Counted from the stretch's first letter, positions 28,235 to 38,218 are shown. The stretch is DNA of 64,000 nucleotides from Photobacterium angustum (GCF_002954615.1 NZ_MSCJ01000003.1:1116001-1180000); one strand, 5' to 3'. Made by a program: numbers and translations. Notes: generated by a model not told the origin, from the sequence alone.

Positions 28235-29497
28235 TTAGGCAGGATTTACTTCTGCATTTACTGGCTCTTCAATAGCACCTTCAGTTTTAGCAACAATGGT
28301 ATTTACTGCCGTATCTCCAACTACATTTGATGACGTACAGAACATATCGTTAATACGGTCAACAGCTGCAACAATAGCTAAACCCTCTGCTGGTAATCCT
28401 AATTGGTTAAGCAATACACCCACCATCACGATACCGCCACCCGGTACACCACCAGCACCCACAGACAGTAGCAAGATAGTTAAACCTAATGTCACAATGT
28501 CTGAAGAGTTAATAGGTTGACCAAATGCATTCGCCACAAAAATGGTTGCTAGTGCAATATAAATAGAGACACCTGACATGTTCATGGTTGCACCTAGAGG
28601 TACACCAAAACCTGCAACAGATTTAGAAACGTTTAACTTTTCCGTTAAGGTTCGCATGGTAACTGGGATTGTTGCGTTTGAACTTGCTGTTGATAGCGAG
28701 AATAAAACCTGCTCACGTGTTGCACGCAAAAATGCCTTAGGTGATGTGCCCGTCGCAATGCTTACTGCCATTGGATAGAAAATGAAAATCCAGAACACCA
28801 ACATGCTAACAACTAACGCTACGTAACCTGCAACAGATAACAACGTATCTGAATCCAGTGTTGCCCCTAATTGAATCATTAGCGCGAATACACCGTATGG
28901 CGCAAGGCTCATTACTAAGCCAACCAGCTTCATCATGATTTCGTTAGCCACTTTAAAGGTACGAATAGCTGGACCACCACGCGAATCTAGTGCTTGAATA
29001 GCAAGCCCCGTTAAAATTGCCATAAAGATGATTTGTAACATGTCGCCATTAGCAAAAGCTTGAACTGGGTTGCTTGGTACGATATTCACCACTAAATCAA
29101 AGATATTAGGCGTTTCTGTTGTTGTCAGTTTAACGGATTCAGACACGCTTCCCGCTAAATTCGCGCCTTTACCCGGTTGGAAAATCATACCTACAGCTAG
29201 CGCTGCACTGATCGCAATAATGGTATTAATAATGTAAAGCGCAAAAGTTTTACCACCAAGACGACCAAACGCTTTTACGTCTTTTAGCTCCACGATACCG
29301 CAGACAATAGACACAAAAACTAAAGGTACAACAAGCAATTTGATTAGGGATACAAACATCCCCCCAGCCCCTTCTGCTGCCCCTAATAAGTAAGTATCAA
29401 AGAGTGCGATATCCTTAAAAACATATTGAATTGCTGTGCCGATTATTAGACCTGCAAAAAGACCGACAAAGATCTTTGTTGAGAGCGATTTATCCAT
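28235..29497 (-). CDS. Dicarboxylate/amino acid:cation symporter (DAACS family)
   Basis: Inner-membrane trimeric transporter that couples Na+ or H+ flow to uptake of glutamate, aspartate, serine or dicarboxylates. 420 residues, family length. Hairpin-1 motif STASSNATIPVTM, the GATMNMSG stretch (NMDG in most homologues) and the C-terminal DRINDMFCTSSNVVGD that forms the substrate site are visible. Sequence alone does not separate GltP-, GltT- and SstT-type specificity. The acidic tail (EEPVNAEVNPA) is unremarkable. Confidence 0.93.
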   Translation of the reverse strand: MDKSLSTKIFVGLFAGLIIGTAIQYVFKDIALFDTYLLGAAEGAGGMFVSLIKLLVVPLVFVSIVCGIVELKDVKAFGRLGGKTFALYIINTIIAISAALAVGMIFQPGKGANLAGSVSESVKLTTTETPNIFDLVVNIVPSNPVQAFANGDMLQIIFMAILTGLAIQALDSRGGPAIRTFKVANEIMMKLVGLVMSLAPYGVFALMIQLGATLDSDTLLSVAGYVALVVSMLVFWIFIFYPMAVSIATGTSPKAFLRATREQVLFSLSTASSNATIPVTMRTLTEKLNVSKSVAGFGVPLGATMNMSGVSIYIALATIFVANAFGQPINSSDIVTLGLTILLLSVGAGGVPGGGIVMVGVLLNQLGLPAEGLAIVAAVDRINDMFCTSSNVVGDTAVNTIVAKTEGAIEEPVNAEVNPA

Positions 29498-29886
29498 TGC
29501 TCATCTCCGATTGTTATGTTGTATTTTTATATTTTAATAGTGACTAATAACACTATTTTGCTGCAGAGCCAGTGCATAATACACAACAACATAACAATTC
29601 AAAGTATTTATTTACAAAAATGCAACACCTGTCATTTAGAGTAAATAACCAAAATCATATCTATTTATCGCATAACACATTGAGAGGTAATATGTAAATC
29701 AGCTATTCCACCTCTAAAAAAGTATATTATTTTGCAAGCAACAAAAAACATCACTGGCTATTTTTCATACAAGTTTTTAATGAGTGTGTTACGTGAAATA
29801 TCTTGGTGAGAATTAATTTCGTATTATATAACCATTAAAAAAGGCCACCTAAGTGACCTTTGAATTACCTTTAATTGCCTACTAAC
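29498..29886. other. Intergenic region, symporter promoter and protease 3' end
   Basis: AT-rich, no gene seen. It holds the leftward symporter promoter and the protease terminator at 29834-29861. Confidence 0.45.
29834..29861 (-). terminator. Intrinsic terminator of the protease gene
   Basis: AAAGGCCAC (29840-29848) pairs with GTGACCTTT (29853-29861) through one G-T pair. The minus strand has a T run after it. Confidence 0.75.
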
Positions 29887-31356
29887 TCAACGTTTACGCA
29901 GTAAAGCTGTAGCAAATAGCAGAAAAAGAGCTATAAAATTAAGGCTGCCGCCACCGCCACCATTATTATTATCGTTATCGTCATCATCATATGGAATTAA
30001 ATCATCAATTTTATCATTATCATATGGAATCAAATCATCAATTTTATCGTTATCATAAGGAATTAAATCATCAGATTTACTCTTATTAATAACATTCACT
30101 TGAAGTGAACTGCCTAAAGAGCCTAACTTTATGAAGCCATCTTTTTCATTATTAACATTAAAGGTTAAATGACATACGTCAAAAGGTTTAATTAAGCGAT
30201 TACAGTCCGAATCAGAGTCTAAAGTAATATTATCACTAGAAGATAATTCGTCACTGGCAAATAAATTAACACTAGCTACAGTTAAATTCTGAACCATAAT
30301 ATTATAATCTTTTGCAATATCATTCACTTCAACAACAGTTGGCGCGTTCCAACCATTTATTTGTTGGGTTATTACATCCATCGCATCTTTGCTGAATGTT
30401 TGATAAATAACAGTTTTATTTGTCGTATGTGAGTATGGTACTAGTGTACCTACATGTGTAATACCATAAGTAAAATCATTACCATGCTGTGTTATAATTA
30501 TAGGCCCGCCAGAATCGCCATGGTTTGCATTACTATAACCTTCTTCACTTTTATTTTTACTTGTAGGGAGTTTATATTTTAAACTTTTTGAACAAACGTA
30601 TTCATCTTTTTGAGCGTAATGTACAAAATAAGATAATGGTTCTGGATATTCCTCAAGTTTAAGTCCAATACATTTAGTATCTAATTTAGTTTTTGTTTTC
30701 AATAAATGTGTTGATGCTGCATCAGACTTGTCACAGTTACCATTTTGTCCGCATAATGTATCGCCAAAACCTATTACATTTGCTTTTTTTTCTTCTTGTA
30801 ACGATTCAGGGTTACCAAGAAACACTGCTTTTTCTAATTGAAAATCCTTGTTTATATACTTAGCTAGATCTATAACAATAATATCAAAATATGAAGACCA
30901 ATCAGAATCTGTCCATTTACTATTTTTTCCTGAAATATTAATGATTTGTTCGTAAGTTTTTGGTTTATTCCTGTTAATATCAGTCGCTTCTAAACCCACA
31001 ATAAGATCTTCGTCAACGACAGTATTTAAAACAACACCACCACTAAATTTTTTAGGGCGTTGATTTCCAATATCTTGCCCATTCCACCATGGGACACCCG
31101 TTGTCGAGTTTTCAACAAAACAATGAGAAGCAGATAAAAGATAATGACCAGCAACAATCACACCACCACAAGAAAAATCTGCAACTATCACGTCAGAAGT
31201 ATCATTATATTTAAAATGTTTATAAACAGAGGTGAAATATGGAAACTCTTTTGGTGTCGCACCACTACCACCATTAATTTTCAAATCGGCATTTGCTGGT
31301 GTAGATAGTAGTAATGGTAAAACTGCTAGAGCAGAAGTAATTAAAGTTTTATTCAT
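29887..31356 (-). CDS. Secreted trypsin-like serine protease with GlyGly-CTERM tail
   Basis: 489 residues. Signal peptide (1-23, ending ANA), then a chymotrypsin-fold domain with His78 in LLSASHC, Asp158 in YFDIIVIDLA and Ser282 in NHGDSGGPI. A domain of about 130 residues follows, then three copies of an Asp/Tyr-rich 11-residue repeat (DDLIPYDNDKI) and a C-terminal Gly-rich stretch, membrane helix and LRKR. That tail is the GlyGly-CTERM sorting signal processed by rhombosortase in Vibrio-type bacteria that use type II secretion. It should be exported and surface-displayed or released. Related to VesB-type proteases, by architecture only. Confidence 0.92.
   Translation of the reverse strand: MNKTLITSALAVLPLLLSTPANADLKINGGSGATPKEFPYFTSVYKHFKYNDTSDVIVADFSCGGVIVAGHYLLSASHCFVENSTTGVPWWNGQDIGNQRPKKFSGGVVLNTVVDEDLIVGLEATDINRNKPKTYEQIINISGKNSKWTDSDWSSYFDIIVIDLAKYINKDFQLEKAVFLGNPESLQEEKKANVIGFGDTLCGQNGNCDKSDAASTHLLKTKTKLDTKCIGLKLEEYPEPLSYFVHYAQKDEYVCSKSLKYKLPTSKNKSEEGYSNANHGDSGGPIIITQHGNDFTYGITHVGTLVPYSHTTNKTVIYQTFSKDAMDVITQQINGWNAPTVVEVNDIAKDYNIMVQNLTVASVNLFASDELSSSDNITLDSDSDCNRLIKPFDVCHLTFNVNNEKDGFIKLGSLGSSLQVNVINKSKSDDLIPYDNDKIDDLIPYDNDKIDDLIPYDDDDNDNNNGGGGGSLNFIALFLLFATALLRKR
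29990..30079 (-). repeat. 33-base coding repeats in the protease gene
   Basis: Two full units (29990-30022, 30023-30055) and a partial third encode DDLIPYDNDKI in frame. Length changes by whole units would keep the frame. Confidence 0.85.
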
Positions 31357-31676
31357 TAAAATGTTAACCTTGTTTCAGATAAACCTTGTGAGAATCAATA
31401 CAAGTACTAACGCATTTACTATTAACAATTTAATAAATACAGACTTAACTAATCACAACACCGTACAATTAGACGCATGTTAAAGATTTATGCTGACATC
31501 TGATAACAAGATAAGGACAAAAAGTTACACAATAAGGACTTTCATACACACAACTTCACTTGTTTTAACAAACTAGGTATAAATTGTTGCATATCCCGTT
31601 CTAAACTTCGTTTTAATCGATTATTATATACTTTATAAATACTTATCTAAAAATAAAAGCCATGTTTAGGGCTTAG
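31357..31676. other. Intergenic region upstream of the protease gene
   Basis: AT-rich, no coding frame supported. It should hold the protease promoter; no operator could be recognised. Confidence 0.4.
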
Positions 31677-32099
31677 TTAGTTAAGCCAAATTACCAGCCC
31701 TGCGATGAGTAATAACGGAATGATTGGAGTAATGAAGTAAATAGCACCGATAAAAAAGACTTTCTCTTCACGGTCTGCTTTATCTATTTCTAAAATGTAG
31801 TTCCATGCTTTTTGTACATTATCATTATGACTGACAATATGATTAATCATCAATGCAGGTACAATCGTAGTGCTACCTATTAAAACAAACAACAATTCAA
31901 TAGGAATATGAACGCTTAAAAAATAGTCTAGTATGATGTTAATGGTTAAAAGTACCATCTGAAAGGGAATAGTGAGAGCTATAACCGTCTCCCAAGATTG
32001 CATTCTCCCATTAGAACTAGTTAAATTCTTAGGCGCTATACTGATGTAGACAACAGATAGTAATAGCTTTAACTGATCAACTTTTTTCAACGGCGTCAC
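31677..32099 (-). CDS. Small hypothetical membrane protein
   Basis: 140 residues with three strong hydrophobic segments (about 40-60, 66-86 and 114-138) separated by a polar loop (HNDNVQKAWNYILEIDKADREE). Not recognised. It lies alone, divergent from the DMT permease. Probably an inner-membrane protein of unknown function. Confidence 0.6.
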   Translation of the reverse strand: MTPLKKVDQLKLLLSVVYISIAPKNLTSSNGRMQSWETVIALTIPFQMVLLTINIILDYFLSVHIPIELLFVLIGSTTIVPALMINHIVSHNDNVQKAWNYILEIDKADREEKVFFIGAIYFITPIIPLLLIAGLVIWLN

Positions 32100-32225
32100 C
32101 TACTAGTTAAAAATATCACTTTTATCCTAACATTTTCACATCTGGTTTCATTCTGGTTCAGCATGTCTCTTTTATAGTAGCTTTTGATATTTATATAGAG
32201 CGTTAAGCAAAGTGGCTAGAACATC

Positions 32226-33146
32226 ATGAAACCTCAATACAATAATATGCTTGGCGCATTCTTAATCATTATTGCGACGCTATCACTTACTATTAAAGAT
32301 AGTGCCGATAAGTATTTGATACAACATGGTTACCATCCCGTTCAAATGGTCTTTTTCCGCTTTGCTATCCCGTTTGTATTTATGCTTATCTTTATGCCAA
32401 AACAGACGAAAACCGCAATACTGGTAACCAATGGTAAATTATTGATCCGTTCTGCAATGTTCTTAACCTGTGCTGTAGTTTCGGTGATCTCTTTAAAATA
32501 TATCCCTTTAGAGATCTATATCGTTATTGTACAAATGAGTAGTGTTGCGTATATGCTCGGTGGCGCCATCTTTTTTAAAGAAACTCTGACCTTACCAAAA
32601 ATTATCGCGACAATCTTAGGCTTTATTGGCGTAGTCGTTGTTATCAATCCCACTAATGTCGATGGGTTACATTGGGTCTATTTATTGCCGTTACTTATTG
32701 CAGCAACGACCTCTGGCTATAACCTGATCACCAAAACTATCGACTCAAAAATATCTCTGATTTCTGTTTTAATTAACTCGTTTTTTATTTTAGGTTCAGT
32801 TGCAACAATACTACTAATTATTCAGCCTGATATTTGGAAAACACCAACATTAACAGCATTACCCTATTTTCTAACGATTCCAATTGTGACTATCGTGTCG
32901 CAATTGTGTTTAATCAAAGCCATGAACGTGGCTGAAGCCTCTCACGTAGCGCCATTCTTCTATTTTCAGATATTGTTTTCATGTGTTTTTGGCTACTGGC
33001 TTTTCAATGAAATTCCAACAACATATACAATCATTGGTGCAATTTTCATTGTAATATCAGGCTTAATTATAACTTACGCAAACTATAAACCAGCTTGGGG
33101 GAAAGCCAAAAAACAGTCCATCAATAAGTTAAATTCTGCACCATAA
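32226..33146 (+). CDS. DMT superfamily (EamA) transporter
   Basis: Inner-membrane permease of the drug/metabolite transporter superfamily. 306 residues, about ten hydrophobic segments arranged as two EamA repeats (about 10-140 and 155-290); MSSVAYMLGGAIFFKETLTL and the matching YWLFNEIPTTYTIIGAIFIV mark the ends of the two repeats. Direction and substrate cannot be assigned. Confidence 0.88.
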   Translation: MKPQYNNMLGAFLIIIATLSLTIKDSADKYLIQHGYHPVQMVFFRFAIPFVFMLIFMPKQTKTAILVTNGKLLIRSAMFLTCAVVSVISLKYIPLEIYIVIVQMSSVAYMLGGAIFFKETLTLPKIIATILGFIGVVVVINPTNVDGLHWVYLLPLLIAATTSGYNLITKTIDSKISLISVLINSFFILGSVATILLIIQPDIWKTPTLTALPYFLTIPIVTIVSQLCLIKAMNVAEASHVAPFFYFQILFSCVFGYWLFNEIPTTYTIIGAIFIVISGLIITYANYKPAWGKAKKQSINKLNSAP

Positions 33147-33282
33147 TGGTCCAAAAGCTCACCTTTTAAGTGCAAGATCATATAATGTCTATATCTTTGA
33201 TAAGTAACTTATTGTTATAAAAGGACGTAATCTTGGTATACATTTTGGATTAAATATTGTGGTAAATATTTAAGGAGTGACT

Positions 33283-33576
33283 ATGTATACTGAACATAAG
33301 CATTTTAAACTACCTAATAATACCTCTGAGGTTGATGTTTTCATTAGTCCAACAGGCGATATTGAAGTAATGATAGAAGGTAATCAACAAGTGCTCAAAG
33401 GTGATTTTCATCATCTTTCATTCAAGAAAATGAATGCAGGAGTTGATTTGATATATAAAACACGTTCAAAAAAGAGTTCCTGGGATATTATCCTTACTCC
33501 ACAGGATGCCGAGATTGTAAGTAAAATGATGAATGAAGCCGATGAATATTATGAAATTATTATGCGAGATTTATAA
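33283..33576 (+). CDS. Hypothetical protein
   Basis: 97 small, soluble residues, not recognised. The start is placed at ATG 33283 because AAGGAG (33272-33277) lies 5 bases before it; an in-frame GTG at 33277 overlaps that site. The protein looks like a compact alpha/beta unit (EVDVFISPTGDIEVMIEG, then a C-terminal helix rich in Asp and Glu). Single gene. Confidence 0.65.
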   Translation: MYTEHKHFKLPNNTSEVDVFISPTGDIEVMIEGNQQVLKGDFHHLSFKKMNAGVDLIYKTRSKKSSWDIILTPQDAEIVSKMMNEADEYYEIIMRDL

Positions 33577-34331
33577 TAACATTAGGGGTTAGATACATAA
33601 CCCCTTTGATAAATAAAATTATATCTGTCATATAATTACCATCAATGTTCAATATACAGTTAACAATATAATTAAGAATATTAAAACAAATATCACCACT
33701 TCGACCACCCATTAGAAAATTATTATTTTCTTGATAACATTAATATAATGATAAAGTTTTATGACATTGTCATTACAGGTATTTTATTGGAATCAATTGT
33801 AATCATATATAAATAATATGTTATGTATAACATCACGCCATGTTATGTGTAGAAGTTGAATCCTCGATAAATACTATAATACCAATAAGATAAATAGGTG
33901 TATTTCCTACCCAATTTACTCACTGTTATCAATCCATTTTTCTAGCCTCACCTTCTGAATAGCGGCTTATTTTTTCACGGTAATGTTTACCAGAAAAAAC
34001 ACCAGAAAACATATTGCAATAATAAGTAAAATTAAGATTAACCTCAGTGTTCGGTTTTGTTTACTGTTCTTCTTATATCACTGAAAATAAGCACTTTAAT
34101 AAATAGTAGTTGTTAGTCTTACTCGATTTCGCATTAACACATTATCTATTGATCCGATAGGTATTTATATTTCATAAAATCTTGATATGGTGTGCATTAC
34201 ATTCCCGATCAAAGCACCAGTAGTTTTAACTCATCAACTTTGTCAATTGCCAGAGTTTTTTGTTGATTCTGTTTACTGGTATTGGGAACGATAATTACGT
34301 CCCCCAATCTACCTATAAGTCTCAGTTAAGA
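33577..34331. other. AT-rich region with a dead small gene and a long hairpin
   Basis: No intact gene. It holds a frameshifted relic (33916-34077) and, at about 34209-34286, an imperfect long hairpin in which ACCAGTA pairs with TACTGGT and ATCAAC with GTTGAT. The rest is featureless. Confidence 0.5.
33916..34077 (-). pseudogene. Frameshifted relic of a small membrane protein
   Basis: Minus-strand frames successively encode RLILILLIIAICFLVFF, then SGKHYREK, then AAIQKVRLEKWIDNSE and a stop. Together they match the intact 59-residue protein at 36753-36932 (CFLVGGFF, GKAYRDQ, EAIIKARLERWIDNSD). At least two frameshifts and the absence of a start codon show it is dead. Confidence 0.6.
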
Positions 34332-35177
34332 CTAATGAAAAATAACACCTGTATGTTCTTGATTATATGTAATATGAGTAATCATTTTCTCATTGGTATA
34401 ATTAACAATCTGAATTGATTTATCTGAGGTAAATGTTTTAAATAATACTTCACATTTATCATATTCATTTTTTAATTCAGTAAGTGTTTTACCAAACATA
34501 TCTTTGACTGTTATCGAATATGGTGAAGACATTTCTTTCTCATAGTTAGAATTTAATGAAAAGATAAGTTCCCCTTTTTTATTGTCATTATTACAGGATA
34601 AATAATTTATATGTCCGGCATTACTGGCTTCACTCGCTAAATTAAGCCATCTAAAAGTGAGAGTATCTGCTTGTTCATCAGATGCAGATTCAAAAAAATA
34701 GATACCGTTCGGTAAATCATCAACATAGGTATGCGAGATAATGTCGCCGTTACGATACCAGAAGATCTCATACGCCTTCTCTATTGGTAAATTATTGAAA
34801 TTAAGTGCTGATGATCCAGAGTGCGAAGCTTCAGGAGTATAAGTCGCACCGCCAACACGTATTTCAATATTATCAGGTCCTGATATTAGCACTGGCCCCG
34901 ATGAGCTATGCATCCCAACTGCCGCATTAAGCTTATTAAATGCTAAAGCTCCATTCTCTGCTTCTATAAGGTTAAGGTGTAAGTTTAATGTTAAATTTTT
35001 AGGAGCGTGGTAACACGACATTTCGGGCAAATTACCACAGGTTGTATTTTCAGGTTCTGATACTTCTACTTTATCAGCAGTTACCTGCTCTGCTTCTTTA
35101 TCACTTCCACTGCCGCCACCACCACAACCCGCCAGTAGAACTAAAGATAATAAGCCGACACTATGTTTCATATTCAC
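34332..35177 (-). CDS. Hypothetical lipoprotein
   Basis: 281 residues with a lipoprotein signal (lipobox LLAGC, Cys18) followed by a Gly/Ser linker and an acidic stretch. The body looks beta-rich, with a Cys pair near 47-55 (CGNLPEMSC) and two further cysteines. Not recognised; some resemblance in length and pattern to extracytoplasmic beta-sandwich lipoproteins. No clear operon partner: a 200-base gap separates it from the acyltransferase on the same strand. Confidence 0.7.
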   Translation of the reverse strand: MNMKHSVGLLSLVLLAGCGGGGSGSDKEAEQVTADKVEVSEPENTTCGNLPEMSCYHAPKNLTLNLHLNLIEAENGALAFNKLNAAVGMHSSSGPVLISGPDNIEIRVGGATYTPEASHSGSSALNFNNLPIEKAYEIFWYRNGDIISHTYVDDLPNGIYFFESASDEQADTLTFRWLNLASEASNAGHINYLSCNNDNKKGELIFSLNSNYEKEMSSPYSITVKDMFGKTLTELKNEYDKCEVLFKTFTSDKSIQIVNYTNEKMITHITYNQEHTGVIFH

Positions 35178-35380
35178 TTCCTTTTGATTTATAATTTATT
35201 TATTGTTGTTAATAAATACAAAAGCAAATTACCACTTGCAATTAAATCCTAATGACAAATATCACAATATGGATTTTCAACATTTTCAGTCTCAAAAGCA
35301 GATGAAAATGTCTGAAAATTATCAAGTGAATTTTAGAAAATCATTTAAGGAAATACGTATATTTATCCTAAATATGACAG

Positions 35381-36439
35381 TTAAAATATCTCTTTAAGCT
35401 TCGGTGTTTTACAAATCACACCAGCTAAAGCGAACGCAATGATCACGCTTGGTATACCTACGACAAAAAAGTTAATCAGCGGAGTTTGCGTCATCAAGGG
35501 CTGATAAATCTTAGCAACAGAATATAAAGCGATATCTTGAAAGACATAGGCAGCAAAGGCAGTTCTAGATAACCATTTAGTCCAGTCATTATTTTTATTG
35601 AAAAAAGTTTTAAATACATAAAGTACACACATTGACATACCGATAGCGGTAAAGCCTCTAAACAACACATATGAAGATGAAGCGTATTCGCTATTAATTG
35701 CGTGTAAGTAAAACATAGTAATCAATGCGAACAGCCACATACAAATACCTACACTTGCATGTTTAACGGTTAGCTTATCTAACCATTGATATTTATAGGC
35801 TTGAATACCTAAATAAAACATAGCTATATAAGCAGGGAAATTGCCCAAACTACGAAAGCCCATTAAATTATATCCACCCACATTTTGTAAGTATAAAAAT
35901 ATGTAATTTAAAGGTATCAAAATAAATGCAAAGACAATAATTATCCAGACAGCAGGGAATGCTAAATTTTTACGCTTTTCTGGCTGAGATTTATTACTTA
36001 CAAAAATTGAGTAAACAATAGAAAAAACTATTAGTGTCCAACAAAACCATGTTACACCAAGATCTATATTTCCAGATTTAAAAATATCAGCGAAATTACT
36101 TATAAAACCATTACCAATAAATGGATTAATAACTACTAATGAGATTAAAACTGGGATCCCTAATCGAATAAATTTATCTTTTATAAATAATCGTTGACCT
36201 TTACGCTCTAAAGACGATGTTACAAAGTAAGCTGATATGAAAAAAAACAAAGACATAAAATAGGATTGATTAAAGCCTTGAAATAATGTCAATAAATCAT
36301 ACTGGTACACCATAGATGGCTCTACACTTGGTAAATTATAACCAACAGGTTTCCCTCCTGCGACACCCGCAGAATGATGAAGAATAACGATAATAGTTAA
36401 AAACCACTTTATATTATCAAGGTAATCGTACCTATTTAT
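35381..36439 (-). CDS. Acyltransferase 3 family membrane protein, normal start codon missing
   Basis: Integral membrane acyltransferase (OafA/WecH-like) that usually O-acylates surface sugars. The homologous frame begins RYDYLDNIKWFLTIIVILHH, containing the family's catalytic histidine pair, and gives 352 residues with about ten membrane segments, normal for the family. At the expected start position the codon is ATA (36437-36439), preceded in frame by TAA; no ATG, GTG or TTG occurs before the ATG at 36311-36313. Starting there would give 310 residues without the catalytic histidines. The gene may therefore be silenced, or start on a non-standard codon. Confidence 0.75.
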   Translation of the reverse strand: MNRYDYLDNIKWFLTIIVILHHSAGVAGGKPVGYNLPSVEPSMVYQYDLLTLFQGFNQSYFMSLFFFISAYFVTSSLERKGQRLFIKDKFIRLGIPVLISLVVINPFIGNGFISNFADIFKSGNIDLGVTWFCWTLIVFSIVYSIFVSNKSQPEKRKNLAFPAVWIIIVFAFILIPLNYIFLYLQNVGGYNLMGFRSLGNFPAYIAMFYLGIQAYKYQWLDKLTVKHASVGICMWLFALITMFYLHAINSEYASSSYVLFRGFTAIGMSMCVLYVFKTFFNKNNDWTKWLSRTAFAAYVFQDIALYSVAKIYQPLMTQTPLINFFVVGIPSVIIAFALAGVICKTPKLKEIF

Positions 36440-36752
36440 CTTTTAATTCACTTTATTACCTTATTTTTTATATTGCTATTAATCTATAGCTTATAAATTT
36501 TCTGAATTTAAATATTGTAAATAAATTAAGTGAAAATAAGCTAATAATATTATTCTATGATGACAATATCGAATGTAATTTAGGTATTAAAGTTGTGATT
36601 AATACACATATTATATGTATATAAGCGCAATAAGCTATAATGAAATCTCAATAGTTATTTATACATCACAGAGTGTCGCTTTATATTAAAATGTAAACTT
36701 AAGAGAGGTAGAATAAAAGTAGATGAGTTAAAATAAACGAGTGGTATGCCAT

Positions 36753-36932
36753 TCAATCACTATTGTCAATCCATCGTTCAAGTCTCGCTTTTATGATAGC
36801 TTCTTCGTTCGCTTTTTCTTTCGCAAGGTCAACTTGGTCACGATAAGCTTTACCTACAAAAAAGCCCCCCACTAAGAAACATAAAACAAACAAGATGAAT
36901 AAGGGAATTTTCGCTTTCTTTATGTTTAACAT
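36753..36932 (-). CDS. Small single-pass membrane protein, 59 residues
   Basis: Encodes a basic N-terminus (MLNIKKAKI), one membrane helix (about 10-27), a GKAYRDQ turn, a charged helix of about 20 residues and the C-terminus RLERWIDNSD. A decayed paralogue lies 2.7 kb away at 33916-34077 and keeps the same end (RLEKWIDNSE), which argues that this frame is or was truly translated. The ribosome site is weak. Function unknown. Confidence 0.6.
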   Translation of the reverse strand: MLNIKKAKIPLFILFVLCFLVGGFFVGKAYRDQVDLAKEKANEEAIIKARLERWIDNSD

Positions 36933-37134
36933 AGTATATTGCTTCTTTTCAATCTAACTTGTTTCTTCAAAATATAAGTGTAACTTTGTAATAATAGTTA
37001 GAAATCCCCAAGATAACCGCTCTAATTACTCATCTACCTATTGCTGTAATAGCTATTTTCTTTGCATAAAAATTTGATCTACGTTGTAATATTTGTATGA
37101 TATATGTCTAATTATTATTAAAAGACATAATCCA

Positions 37135-38127
37135 ATGACTACTACACTAACTTCCCCATTAAAACGTATCCGTCGTATGCGTCGCAGTGCAAATATGCGT
37201 GATCTAGTTCGTGAACACGAATTCAAATTAGCCGATCTGATCCACCCTATCTTTATTGAAGAAACGTTAACTGAAGAAGTGCCAATCAGCACCATGCCTG
37301 GGATCTCTCGTATTCCTGAAACTATGTTAGCAGAAGAAGTAAAAACACTTTATAAGTTGGGCATTCGATATGTTATGCCTTTTGGTATTTCACATACCAA
37401 AGATGAGATCGGTAGCGATACATGGAATGATGATGGTTTACTGGCACGTATGGTAAAAACCATTAAAGCAGCATGCCCAGATATGATGGTGATCCCTGAT
37501 ATTTGTTTCTGTGAATACACTACGCATGGTCACTGTGGTGTTTACCATGACGAACATGTTTTAAACGATGAAACATTAGAACTATTAGTTAAACAAAGTG
37601 TAACGGCTGCACGTGCAGGTGCAGATATGCTTGCGCCATCAGCAATGATGGATGGACAAGTCAAAGCGATTCGAGAAGGGTTAGATGCTGCAGGTTATGA
37701 GCATGTGGCTATTCTTGCTCACGCTGTTAAGTTCGCCTCATCATTTTATGGCCCATTCCGAACTGCGGTTGATTGTGAATTAACAGGCGATCGCAAAGAA
37801 TACCAAATGGATTGTGCTAATGGCCGTCAAGCATTACAAGAAGCATTACTTGATGAAGAAGAAGGCGCAGATATTTTAATGGTGAAACCTGGAACACCTT
37901 ACCTTGATGTAGTTGCGAATCTTCGTCGCGAAACTCACCTTCCTCTTGCTGTTTACCAAGTAGGTGGAGAGTACGCTGGGATCAAATTTGCCGCCTTAGC
38001 AGGTGCTCTTGATGAAAAACGTGTGGTATACGAAACATTAACAGGCTTTAAACGCGCAGGTGCTGATTTAATTGTCAGTTACTATACCAAGCAAGTGGCT
38101 GAGTGGATGGCGCAAGACAACCCGTAA
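37135..38127 (+). CDS. hemB: Delta-aminolevulinic acid dehydratase (porphobilinogen synthase)
   Basis: Joins two 5-aminolevulinate molecules into porphobilinogen in haem and corrinoid synthesis. 330 residues. Zinc cysteines Cys124, Cys126 and Cys134 are in ICFCEYTTHGHCG; the Schiff-base lysines are Lys199 (AHAVKFASSFYG) and Lys251 (MVKPGTPYLD). The ATG at 37135 gives the usual family N-terminus; an in-frame ATG at 37093 adds an unrelated leader. Single gene, convergent with the PTS permease, with a shared terminator between. Confidence 0.97.
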   Translation: MTTTLTSPLKRIRRMRRSANMRDLVREHEFKLADLIHPIFIEETLTEEVPISTMPGISRIPETMLAEEVKTLYKLGIRYVMPFGISHTKDEIGSDTWNDDGLLARMVKTIKAACPDMMVIPDICFCEYTTHGHCGVYHDEHVLNDETLELLVKQSVTAARAGADMLAPSAMMDGQVKAIREGLDAAGYEHVAILAHAVKFASSFYGPFRTAVDCELTGDRKEYQMDCANGRQALQEALLDEEEGADILMVKPGTPYLDVVANLRRETHLPLAVYQVGGEYAGIKFAALAGALDEKRVVYETLTGFKRAGADLIVSYYTKQVAEWMAQDNP

Positions 38128-38218
38128 GAAACTTAGTTAGATTTCCATCTTAAACCTTGTGCTATCAATAAATAGGTTTAAGACGGCATTTAAATGAGTA
38201 TTTAATCGAAAAAAGTAA

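Noticed and set aside
29990..30079. Regular 33-base repeats suggesting a mini CRISPR array
   Set aside because: There are no spacers; the units are contiguous, in frame and encode an 11-residue repeat in the protease.
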